64,000 nucleotides of DNA from Prostheceraeus crozeri (Eukaryota > Platyhelminthes > Polycladida > Euryleptidae), in the NCBI GenBank assembly GCA_907163375.1, contig CAJQUW010011508.1, positions 496,001-560,000 of the forward strand, given 5' to 3'. Of the stretch, positions 1 to 7,470 are shown piece after piece; within the stretch, counting starts at the first letter, position 1; every line of letters starts with the position of its first letter. Under the pieces are notes generated by a model that was given only the letters and a program-made list of their open reading frames with translations, was not told the DNA's origin and did not search any database. The translations under genes were made by a program, and so were the position numbers.

Positions 1-255
1 TTGTATGGTCTCATCTTCACTATTAAAAACTTTTTTATATTTTGAATGTGAATAATCATCAAACATTTTTTTAACTTTTATATCAGTAGGCAATGTTTCT
101 AGATAGTTTTTATAACTATTTAATTTTAATATATTTCCTTCATCAACTCGATCTACATTTTGTAAATGCAATTTACTATTTAAATGAGATTGATAACTTC
201 TTTTTGTTTGCAACTTTTTTTTACATAAGACACAATAAAACTTAGTATTTTCCAT
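1..255 (-). CDS. C2H2 zinc-finger protein of the viral element (partial)
   Basis: This minus-strand frame starts with ATG at 255 and stays open for 85 codons to the window edge, so its C-terminus is missing. Residues 8-30 hold a single C2H2 finger: Cys8, Cys11, His24 and His30 (spacing C-x2-C-x12-H-x5-H), the wide His spacing of U1/JAZ-type fingers. The rest is rich in Lys, Asn and Tyr. The bases before the start, AATAAAAAA then ATGGA, resemble those before the gene starting at 1751, which supports this start and suggests shared expression signals. Function is unknown; nucleic-acid binding is an inference from the finger alone. Confidence 0.6.
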   Translation of the reverse strand, partial: MENTKFYCVLCKKKLQTKRSYQSHLNSKLHLQNVDRVDEGNILKLNSYKNYLETLPTDIKVKKMFDDYSHSKYKKVFNSEDETIQ

Positions 256-399
256 TTTTTTATTTTTTAAAGAAAAAATTGTGTTTTAATTTTAGATATA
301 AACATTCTAATATCAAGGACTTGAGAGTTAATATATATCATTATATATTTCACGTTCTTTAGTTATTTTATTTTCTTTATCATATAACGTTTTATAATA

Positions 400-1751
400 T
401 TAAGTTTTATCATATAACGTTTTATCAAAAGATAATTTAAATTTATTTTCACTAACTATTGATTCTTCATCATCATCAATTGATTCTTCATCATCATCAT
501 AAATTGTTTCTTCAACATCATAAATTACACTTTTTGGTATAGGATGCCATTCCCTGATAGGATACCATTCTCTTATTGGAATATCTAACTCTAAATTACA
601 TTTTTTATCTGATAATAATATAATAGAGAAAAATATCGGTCTTTGATCTCTTTTGGAAAATTTAATAACACCACCATAATCTGAATCACTTTTAGTTTTT
701 ATTAAAGATGATAAAATTTTAAATTGATTAGATGTAAATCCTAATTTAAATTTTGTAGACCCGACACATAGTTGTCTAACAGTATCTTCAACTATTCCAT
801 CATTATTATTTTCCATTGTAAGAAAATGAAAATTAGATAAATTTTGATTATATGTAGTATTAATATCATGTTGAGATATAAATTTTTCTTCACTTAAATT
901 TTTATAATTACTAATATTTTTATAATCTTTTTTACCATTTACACCTTTTTCAGATGTTTCAGAATCATCGTCTATGTTATAATCATCTATATTATTATCA
1001 TTATTATTATAAGATTCTTTAAAATTATTATTATAAGATTCTTTAAAATTTTTATGATTATGATTATGGTCATTGTCCGCATATAAAGTTTTTCTTGTTG
1101 AGCTAAACCATTTATATAAGATTTTAACAAATTAATATTTAAATTTGAATATAATCCTATATAAGTATCATCATCATATCTTTGGGGCATTTCTAATGTT
1201 TCTTGTTTATAAATTGTATCTCTGTAATAAACTTGGCATAATAATTCTTCATTATGTTTTTTACTTTCTATATAAATATTATATTGGTTTTGTTCATCAA
1301 CAAATAATCTAATTTTTTCTTTTGAAAAGGATTTTAATTTTTTAACTAATTCTTTAATATTGATATAATTGATAATTTTATTTTCTATCCACTCAGTATT
1401 ACTAATCGGTAAAACTGCTCTAATGAATCCATAAACATTATTATGACCAATGATTACCATATTTTCTTTATTCAATTCTGCATACGCAACATCATTATAT
1501 TTACTTACAATCTCCATAAATTTTATAAATGGATCACCTGGAAAAATACAATAATTAGTTTCAATAGAAGGTAAACCTTTAGTCTGTTCTCTAAATATTT
1601 CTGCTTGTAATTCGAATAAAAGATTTACATCTATACATGGATTATTATTATTATTATCAAAACATTTATTTTCAAATCCCGTTGATCTCGTCGAATAAGA
1701 AGAACAGGATGAAACGGGCGAATATAATTTTTTTAAATTTGGATATTCCAT
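400..1751 (-). pseudogene. Frameshifted viral gene of unknown function, possibly sliding-clamp-like
   Basis: Two minus-strand frames form what looks like one gene. The first runs from ATG at 1751 to a stop at 987 (254 codons), but its last 30 or so residues are an Ile/Lys/Asn run read in the wrong frame. From about 1,080 the adjacent frame is open without a stop down to 400, through an Asn/Asp/His-rich linker into a 138-residue segment that has its own ATG at 816. Net repair would need a shift of one base (equivalently two extra bases) near 1,080-1,085. The N-terminal part (residues about 65-185) and the C-terminal part each look like compact mixed beta/alpha domains, and the pattern reminds me of a sliding clamp. 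That is only an impression; I recognise no diagnostic motif. The C-terminus is very acidic (Asp/Glu runs, about 400-530). Confidence 0.55.
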
Positions 1752-1855
1752 TTTTTTATTTTTATTAGAAAAAAATTTATTTTTTTATTTTTATTAGAAA
1801 AAATTTTATTTTTTTTCTCATTATATAAAAAATTTTATTTTTTTATTGTTAAAAA
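1752..1855. promoter_or_regulatory. Divergent promoter region of the viral element
   Basis: This 104-bp gap separates the minus-strand gene starting at 1751 from the plus-strand gene starting at 1856. It is almost pure A/T. A 23-bp T-rich unit ending in ATTAGAAAAAA occurs twice (about 1752-1774 and 1781-1803). TTATATAAA at about 1821-1829 is a reasonable TATA element for the rightward gene, about 27 bases before its ATG. The assignment rests on position and composition only. Confidence 0.4.
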
Positions 1856-2735
1856 ATGATGCTACCAAATGTTGGTGGAGGTGCATATATCCCGAATAAT
1901 CGTGAATCAGAAATAGAAATAGAAAATTATATCATGAAAACTGGAGACGTTTTATCTGGTCCATTGCATCTTTCTATTCTTCCGCAACAAAATACAAAGT
2001 TAACAAATAAACAATATGTTGATACACAAATCAATGACTTAAAAGAAAAATATATAAACGATGTTTTGGTTCCACTGATGAATCAATTAAAGTTGCTAAA
2101 ACTTAATGACAAATCATTAAACGAAAAATTATTAAAACTTGATAAAAATGATAGAGAGCTAGAAGCAGATATAAGAAAAAACTTTTTAAAAAGATTTCAG
2201 AACAATCAAAAATTTTAATATTACTTTCTATAAAGTTAAAATCTGCAGTCATTAAAAATAAACATCAGATAAAAATGTTAAAAGAACAATTAGAAGATGA
2301 AATAGAAAAACTTCCTGAAAGAATTAAAAAAAATTTAAAGCAGTTACAAACTACATTCCAAAAAAGTGTTGATGAATTAAGTTCTAAAATTACTCAACAA
2401 ATGAAAAAGATGAATAGAATAATAAATGAAGTAAACTCACTTAATCAAAAGGTTGATAAAATGAAAACTCTTAAAATCAATTTAGAAAATGAATTAAAGA
2501 AAAATTTACAAGAAAACTCTAAAGAAAATAAAGAACAGTTAGATGCTGTTAAAAGACAATTAGATGTTCTTAAAATTAAGTTAAATGCTCTTAAAACGGC
2601 ATTGAAGTACATCACAAGTACATCCTTGAAGTAATTAAAGTACATCACACGCTGCTTGACGCAATAGATAAAGTGCAACAATCAATTAATAAAGTTATCT
2701 CGAAGTTGTTGTCCATTCACAAACGTAAATCTTGA
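1856..2735 (+). pseudogene. Fibre-like coiled-coil protein, split by frameshifts
   Basis: Two reported frames (1856-2218 and 2275-2634) look like parts of one gene. The first (120 residues) has MKTGDVLSGPLHLS at residues 27-40 and NKQYVDTQI at 51-59, a pattern I associate with phage tail-fibre proteins, and then becomes a Leu/Lys/Asp coiled coil. The second frame is open upstream across 2160-2275, and its heptad-like sequence continues the helix, so a slip in the A-rich run near 2180-2200 is likely. After its stop at 2634 another frame (about 2643-2735) again encodes helical sequence ending in HKRKS and TGA at 2733. A short direct repeat (AAGTACATCACA at 2605 and 2638) sits at that second break. 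Likely product: a trimeric stalk or fibre on the virion, by inference. Confidence 0.5.
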
Positions 2736-2783
2736 TCGGACCAAAGGTCCTGAGGTTATTACCTTATCATAAACGTAAATCTT
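2721..2783. repeat. Direct repeat and hairpin cluster
   Basis: AAACGTAAATCTT occurs at 2721-2733 and again exactly 50 bases on at 2771-2783. Between them are the hairpin GGACC-AAA-GGTCC (2738-2750) and the left copy of a 32-bp inverted repeat (2740-2771) whose perfect reverse complement is at 5352-5383. The stretch follows the broken fibre gene and precedes the next start. Confidence 0.75.
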
Positions 2784-2838
2784 AGCGCAAATATTAACGT
2801 AAATATTTTTTCCCAAAAGTCAAATTTAATCCTAAAAA

Positions 2839-3321
2839 ATGCCTATAATTTATAAACACAATCTTAAACATTTTGCTTCAAATCAAAAAATTGCTCATGA
2901 ACCATCTATGAAATCTGTTAACCATTATGACAGTGTAGAAACAATTCAAAAAGAAGGGGATGGTATATTTTCTGGTATTGGAAGTATCGTTAACTTAATT
3001 AAAAATAATAAAGATTTGATTACATTTGCTGCAAAAGGAGCAGCTGCTATAGGTAGTACAGCTAGTGCAATATCAAATGCTGTTAAGTCTCAAAACGAAT
3101 TAAAACAACTAGAAGCTATTCGTAAACTTAGGAATGATTCTGAAGAAGTAAAAAATTTAAAAAAACTTTCAGAGGAAACAAAAAACAAAATTGCTAACAT
3201 AGCTGTTGGGGAAACCTTGAGGAGCGGAGCTCCGTCTGATAGTAAACATAAGAAGAAATCAGGCGTAGCCATAAAACGTTCAATTGAAGAAATAAGAGGT
3301 AATGGTCTAGCAAAATTCTAA
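2839..3321 (+). CDS. Small virion or core-like protein with Gly/Ala-rich helix
   Basis: An intact 160-codon frame with AAAAAATG at its start, like the other plus-strand genes here. Residues about 41-85 contain a glycine/alanine-rich amphipathic or membrane-active segment (GDGIFSGIGSIVNL, then a run ending AAKGAAAIGS), followed by a charged helix rich in Lys and Glu and a basic C-terminus (HKKKSG, KRS). This arrangement resembles small membrane-active or core proteins of adenovirus and adintovirus virions (pVI/pX-like). That is an inference from composition and position just before the capsid gene. A hairpin (GGAGC-GGA-GCTCC, 3221-3233) lies inside the frame and adds residues without breaking it. 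Confidence 0.6.
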   Translation: MPIIYKHNLKHFASNQKIAHEPSMKSVNHYDSVETIQKEGDGIFSGIGSIVNLIKNNKDLITFAAKGAAAIGSTASAISNAVKSQNELKQLEAIRKLRNDSEEVKNLKKLSEETKNKIANIAVGETLRSGAPSDSKHKKKSGVAIKRSIEEIRGNGLAKF

Positions 3322-3416
3322 AATTATATTTTAGTAAAATTATTTTAGTAAAATTTTTTCAGCAAAATTTTTTCTGTGTGTGTGAAAAAACAAAAGTCAA
3401 ATTATTTATTATAAAA

Positions 3417-4751
3417 ATGTCTTTGCTAATTGAAAATAAATTTAGATTAGACGATCCTCCGTTCGTCAGTTACAATCAAAAAAAGAATGACTATATAAGA
3501 ATTGCTATGAATCCCGGATCTTCCAGTAGAGTAAATACTGGAGGTGATTTAATTTTTGAAGTTGATAATCAGCGGAGTTATATATATTTACCTGATTCGT
3601 TTTTACATTGTGAATATTCTTTATATAGTGATGCTAATTTTACAACACCATTACCAGATACCGATAATATTGCATTAGAGAATAATTTTTTTCCAAGATT
3701 ATTTACACAAATGCGTTTAGATGTTGCAACTCAAAATATAGAAGCAATAAGTGATTCTCCAGGTGTAATTGATACAATGCTTAGATTTGTAACAATTGGT
3801 GAAAATAATAAAAAGTATGAAATCGAAGGTTGATTTCCTGATACTAATGATGGTATAATTATAGATGATTTAACTCACGCTGGAACAGACGCCGCAGGAA
3901 TTGCGAAAGATGTAGAAAATATTGCAAAACATTTAAATAAAACAAACAATAGTGCATATAAAGAAAGACGTGAATTTAACAAGAAAAGTAAACAGACAGT
4001 AAATTGGTCATTGTCTCCATTATTCGGATATTTAGATTATGATAAAATATCATATCAATTAAAATTTAAGTTAATAATTCATCGGACAGCAAATAATGAA
4101 TTAATCTTTTTTGGTAAGACTGGAAAAAAAGCATATTTAAAAATTGATAGACTTGAATAGTGGATTAAGGATATTACTCCTAGTTTAGAGATTGAAACAG
4201 CTATTGCAAGAAGATTAAATACTAACAAACCAATTCCAGTAAATTTTCTAAAGCGAACTGCTAGTTCAGTAACTTTTTCCGAACAAAGATTTAACTGGCA
4301 TTTTACTAGAACTGCGAATACTCCAAGATATTTATTACTAACATTTCAAAGAAATAATTCTCCAAGTTTTGATAAGAACAACAATCTTTTTCATATTAAT
4401 ACAATTCGAAGTTTACAAGTTTCATTAAATCAAACCCGATATCCAATTGATCCATTAAGATTCGATGATACCAATAATCAATTTATGGAAGGATATGATT
4501 CTTATCGAAATCTTTGTATAGAATTTGGAGTTGAACCACAATTAACTCCTGGAGATTGGAGACATTTATATCCTGTTTTCTGTTTCGATTTAAGTGCACA
4601 ATCTGAAGATATTATCAAGACTGGTTGTGATGTAACAATTAATATTGAAAAGAAAGATTCCACAACTTCATTGATGGCTTATGATTTATTGCTAGAAGAT
4701 GTAAAATATTCTATTGAAATTCTTAATGGAAAGATGGCTAGGATTAATTAA
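3417..4751 (+). pseudogene. Major capsid protein, double-jelly-roll type, two in-frame stops
   Basis: A single frame of 445 codons runs from ATG at 3417 to TAA at 4749-4751. It is interrupted by TGA at 3831-3833 and TAG at 4158-4160, with no frame change between the pieces. The earlier non-ATG extension to 3378 is ignored because AAAATG at 3417 matches its neighbours. The N-terminus places a short lead-in before a beta-rich domain. The C-terminal part contains FCFDLSAQSED, a motif I recognise from double-jelly-roll capsid proteins of Polinton-like elements in invertebrate genomes, and ends with a beta strand/loop segment near LMAYDLLLEDV. The family builds the icosahedral shell as a hexon-like trimer. 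The two stops mean this copy cannot make a full shell protein unless they are read through or are sequencing errors. Confidence 0.82.
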
Positions 4752-4877
4752 TTTTTTTTCATAACTAGAATAGATTAAAATTTTTTGGTAACTTAAAATT
4801 TTTTCATAACTAGAATAGATTAAAATTTTTCGTAACTAGAATAGATTAAAAATTTTCGTAACTTAAAATTTTTTTAT
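4752..4877. repeat. AT-rich short tandem repeat after the capsid gene
   Basis: ATAACTAGAATAGATTAAAA or a close variant occurs three times (near 4760, 4806 and 4832), separated by blocks of the form TTTTTGGTAACTTAAAA. Unit lengths are uneven. It fills most of the gap between the capsid gene and the next small gene and could serve as a terminator or spacer. Confidence 0.8.
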
Positions 4878-5001
4878 TAAAAAAGTCGCAAGCGAAAAGT
4901 AATAATAATAAAACTGTTGAATTAAAATTACGTAATATTGTTGACAAAAATACCCCTAAAACTATTACGATTAACAAAAAAAGTATTACATAAGTAAACC
5001 A

Positions 5002-5364
5002 ATGATAGAGAATATTCAATTACAAGAAGAAAAGAATGGCGGGATTCTCCCATTAATTCCACTAATAATAGGTGGCATAGCAGCAGCAGGAAGTGTTGCA
5101 GGTGGGACAGCTGGTATTGTCCAAGCAGTAAATAAAAATAAATCCATGAAGGCAGCATTAGAAGAACAAAAACGTCATAATAGAGAGTTAGAGAAAGTTG
5201 CTAGGGGTGACGGAATAGTAGATAATTTTATTAGTAAATTAAAATTAGTTGATGAAGGAAAACGAGTTCTTAAAAATATTCTCCACAATGTTGATGATTT
5301 AATTGAAATTAAAGAAACGAAAGATGGTTCTGGAATATATCTAAGTCCTAGTATGATAAGGTAA
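5002..5364 (+). CDS. Small glycine-rich virion-type protein
   Basis: An intact frame of 120 codons. Residues about 14-44 form a hydrophobic glycine/alanine-rich stretch (GGILPLIPLIIGGIAAAGS and onward), long enough for a membrane helix pair. A basic, glutamine-rich helix follows, then GDGIVDNF and a C-terminus with GSGIYLSP. The order (hydrophobic Gly-rich segment, then basic helix) is shared with the 160-residue protein before the capsid gene, so both may be internal virion proteins. NGG and GDG sites could be protease targets, but none matches the adenain consensus well enough to claim cleavage. The start AACCAATG is weaker than its neighbours'. Its last codons overlap the right copy of the 32-bp inverted repeat. 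Confidence 0.6.
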   Translation: MIENIQLQEEKNGGILPLIPLIIGGIAAAGSVAGGTAGIVQAVNKNKSMKAALEEQKRHNRELEKVARGDGIVDNFISKLKLVDEGKRVLKNILHNVDDLIEIKETKDGSGIYLSPSMIR

Positions 5365-5428
5365 TAACCTCAGGACCTTTGGTTCTATCGGCTAAAGCCT
5401 CAGAACCTTTGGTTCTATTAGGTAAAAC
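5352..5428. repeat. Right copy of 32-bp inverted repeat plus tandem hairpin units
   Basis: Positions 5352-5383 are the exact reverse complement of 2740-2771. Directly after, two 30-bp units (5369-5398 and 5399-5428) repeat CCTCAG-ACCTTTGGTTCTAT with small changes. Each contains a hairpin: GGACC-TTT-GGTTC at 5373-5385 (one G-T pair) and GAACC-TTT-GGTTC at 5403-5415. Confidence 0.85.
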
Positions 5429-5447
5429 ATTTACTTTATCTTTTAAA

Positions 5448-6740
5448 ATGAATTCTACAATTTCCGAAAATTTAATTAAATTAAAAATTTCTAATTTAGA
5501 TTTATTGAATTATCTCTTAAAAGTACATAAAACCTCAAATTGTAAAATTTATGAAGGTAACGACATACAAAAAACATTAGAAAACTTTCCTGGATTTATT
5601 TGGAGTAAATATTCGAAAGAAAAACATCTTCCTGGTCATTCATATACCGGTCCAGGAACTCGATTAGATATAAGACTAGATGAGAATAATAATCCGAAAC
5701 CAGGTGAAGAACCAATAAATAGAGTAGATGCCGCAGCTTACAGGCATGATTTAGCTTATCGAAATCATGATCTAAGTTCTCGACATGCAGCTGATAAGAA
5801 GATGATTCAAGAATTAGATAGTATTCAGAATCCTACATTTAGAGAAAAAATTGAAAGAATGTTTGTTAAGAAAGCTTTACAAGCTAAAATATTATTCGGT
5901 CAGGGTTTAAATGAAACGACAGCAAAGCTGTCTGAGAGCAACGCTCGAACCTACGCCTCCGAAATTCATAAGGAATACAGAAAGCCTAAATATTTATTGA
6001 AAGTAAAAGTATTTAATAAAGATGATATTTGGAGTACTGATCTTATTCATATGCCGAATGAAGGAGGGTTTAAGTACGCATTGACCGTTATAGATTTATA
6101 TACACGATACGCTTGGGTAAAGCCTTTAAAAAACAAAAGTGGTCTATCAGTTAAATATGCGCTTGAAGAAATCTTTAAAGAAAGTAATAGAAAGCCAAGG
6201 AAATTGTTTGTTGATAAAGGATCGGAATTTTATAACCGAAATGTTCAGCCACTATTTGAAACTGTTTATTCAACTGAAAACGCTGGAAAGGCTGTAGTAA
6301 TTGAGCGATTCAATCGGACGTTAAAAAATAAATTATTCAAGAAATTTACTGAGCAAAGAAATCAGAAATGGTTGAAGATATTACCAGGAATTGTAGAGCA
6401 GTACAATAATAAAGTTCATTCAGGTATTGAAGAAACCCCAAAGAATGCTTCTGACGACCCTGATTTAATACGAAAGAAAATATTCGAAAATAATTATCCA
6501 AATGAGAGTAATCCGAATTTGCAGAAACTTAAGCCGAAATTTAAAATTGGAGATAGAGGTAGAATATTTAAGTACAAGAATAAATTTGAAAAAGGCTTCG
6601 TCGGATACTGGACTAAAGAAATATTTGAAGTTTGTAAAATAAATCAAACTTATCCGATTACTTACGAAATCAAAGATTTAGATGATGAAAATATCAGAGG
6701 CCGATTTTATCAAAATGAATTACAACGAAGTGATTTTTAA
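5448..6740 (+). CDS. Phospholipase A2-integrase fusion protein
   Basis: The frame is open from 5379, but the first ATG in good context (TTTTAAAATG) is at 5448, giving 430 residues. Residues about 62-120 form a parvovirus-VP1-type phospholipase A2 domain: YTGPGT (calcium loop, 67-71), then VDAAAYRHDLAY with the catalytic His-Asp pair at 100-101. From about 175 a retrovirus/Polinton-type integrase core follows with Asp198 (WSTDL), Asp256 (VDKGSEF) and Glu286 (VIERFNRTLK). The C-terminus (residues 363-427, GDRGRIFKY to GRFYQNEL) matches the SH3-like tail of Polinton integrases. All catalytic residues are kept, so both activities could be intact. In related viruses PLA2 disrupts endosomal membranes at entry, and integrase inserts the element. 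A hairpin pair at 5918-5946 codes for the linker. Confidence 0.85.
   Translation: MNSTISENLIKLKISNLDLLNYLLKVHKTSNCKIYEGNDIQKTLENFPGFIWSKYSKEKHLPGHSYTGPGTRLDIRLDENNNPKPGEEPINRVDAAAYRHDLAYRNHDLSSRHAADKKMIQELDSIQNPTFREKIERMFVKKALQAKILFGQGLNETTAKLSESNARTYASEIHKEYRKPKYLLKVKVFNKDDIWSTDLIHMPNEGGFKYALTVIDLYTRYAWVKPLKNKSGLSVKYALEEIFKESNRKPRKLFVDKGSEFYNRNVQPLFETVYSTENAGKAVVIERFNRTLKNKLFKKFTEQRNQKWLKILPGIVEQYNNKVHSGIEETPKNASDDPDLIRKKIFENNYPNESNPNLQKLKPKFKIGDRGRIFKYKNKFEKGFVGYWTKEIFEVCKINQTYPITYEIKDLDDENIRGRFYQNELQRSDF
5918..5946. repeat. Two in-frame hairpins in the PLA2-integrase linker
   Basis: GACAGC-AAA-GCTGTC (5918-5932) and GAGC-AAC-GCTC (5936-5946) sit side by side inside the coding frame, in the segment joining the PLA2 and integrase domains. 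The higher GC content stands out from the A/T-rich coding sequence around it. Confidence 0.8.
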
Positions 6741-6774
6741 TTATCATTATCATTATTATTGGAACTAACGTTTC

Positions 6775-6820
6775 GGGAATGAAATTCCCTTGTTAGGCGT
6801 AGCCATAGAACCTACGGTTC
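6775..6820. repeat. Hairpin pair between convergent integrase and protease genes
   Basis: GGGAAT-GAA-ATTCCC (6775-6789) and GAACC-TAC-GGTTC (6808-6820) lie between or at the ends of two genes transcribed toward each other. AGGCGTAGCCATA between them also occurs at about 3262 in the 160-residue gene. The first hairpin could end transcription in either direction, but the same hairpins also occur within genes. Confidence 0.75.
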
Positions 6821-7309
6821 GTTCAATTCTAACATTAAGGAACCTTCAAGAAATGGTACTCCTTTTTGTAATTTAAATAAAACATGAAGACATAATTGAC
6901 CACAGTAAGTAGTTCCTGGTTTTTGAATTTGAAATGTATTATAAATTCCATTGCCAAGTAATTTTTTGACTTCGTTTGTAGGTGGAAGTCCATAAGAGTC
7001 GAACCAATAGTTCTCAGCCTCCGGGCGGTCGAAATAGTAATTATCTCGATTCTTATTAAAGATACCTGCAGACCAATGTATTCCTTTTTCATCTGACGTA
7101 TGAAGATTTGTTATGAAATTTATAGTTATTGATGGAACTTTGTTCCGGGAACTGAAGGTTCCTGTTGGCTTATTTTTTAGGAATTGTAATTCGACTCTCA
7201 TTAGAACATGAAAATTCTTTATTCCCAATTGATTTGCGATTTTCTTTAAATCGAAATTCGTTGTTGTTTGTGTTCCATATAATTTCAAAAACTCATTTAT
7301 GTTGCTCAT
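6812..7309 (-). CDS. Adenain-type maturation protease
   Basis: An intact 165-codon minus-strand frame. Its catalytic pattern fits the C5/C48-like cysteine proteases of adenoviruses and Polintons: His78 (GIHWSAG), Asp104 (WFDSYG), Gln129 and Cys136 in YCGQLCLHVL, with Gln to Cys spacing of seven as in adenain. The length is somewhat short, but the core is complete. In the family this enzyme cuts capsid and core precursors inside the virion. It converges on the integrase gene with a 71-bp gap. Two hairpins (7134-7146 and 7148-7162) lie inside the frame. Confidence 0.88.
   Translation of the reverse strand: MSNINEFLKLYGTQTTTNFDLKKIANQLGIKNFHVLMRVELQFLKNKPTGTFSSRNKVPSITINFITNLHTSDEKGIHWSAGIFNKNRDNYYFDRPEAENYWFDSYGLPPTNEVKKLLGNGIYNTFQIQKPGTTYCGQLCLHVLFKLQKGVPFLEGSLMLELNEP
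7134..7162. repeat. Two adjacent hairpins inside the protease frame
   Basis: GGAAC-TTT-GTTCC (7134-7146) is followed one base later by GGAACT-GAA-GGTTCC (7148-7162, one T-G pair). They are GC-richer than the flanks and code for an extra loop around residues 49-59 of the protease without disrupting it. Confidence 0.8.
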
Positions 7310-7341
7310 TTTATAATAAAAAAATTTCTTAAGGGACCCCT

Positions 7342-7467
7342 AGAAGACAGAAGGGAGGGGGTATTGATTTAAAACTGTTCTCTAATGATGACTTTCCTTA
7401 CTACTTAGTCAGAAGGAGGGGTATTGATTTAAAACTGTTCTCTAATGATGACTTTCCTTACTACTTA
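7342..7467. repeat. 60-bp tandem duplication at the element's right edge
   Basis: Positions 7361-7407 and 7421-7467 are identical (period exactly 60), and the G-rich sequence before each copy is nearly so. Each copy ends in TTACTACTTA. It follows the last viral gene, so it may belong to the terminal inverted repeat of the element. The left end is outside the window, so this cannot be tested here. Confidence 0.85.
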
Positions 7468-7470
7468 TTC

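Larger units (their letters stand above)
1..7470. mobile_element. Polinton/Maverick-like (adintovirus-like) integrated element, right part
   Basis: One AT-rich block carries the hallmark gene set of Polintons and adintoviruses: a retrovirus-type integrase, an adenain-type cysteine protease, a double-jelly-roll capsid gene and small virion-type proteins. Left genes run on the minus strand, the capsid and integrase block on the plus strand, and the protease on the minus strand. DNA polymerase B and the FtsK-like packaging ATPase are not seen; the element continues past position 1, so they may lie there. The exact right end is not proven, but a 60-bp duplication at about 7,350-7,467 lies just beyond the last viral gene and sequence character changes after it. 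Several genes are broken, so this is probably a decaying copy. Confidence 0.88.
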
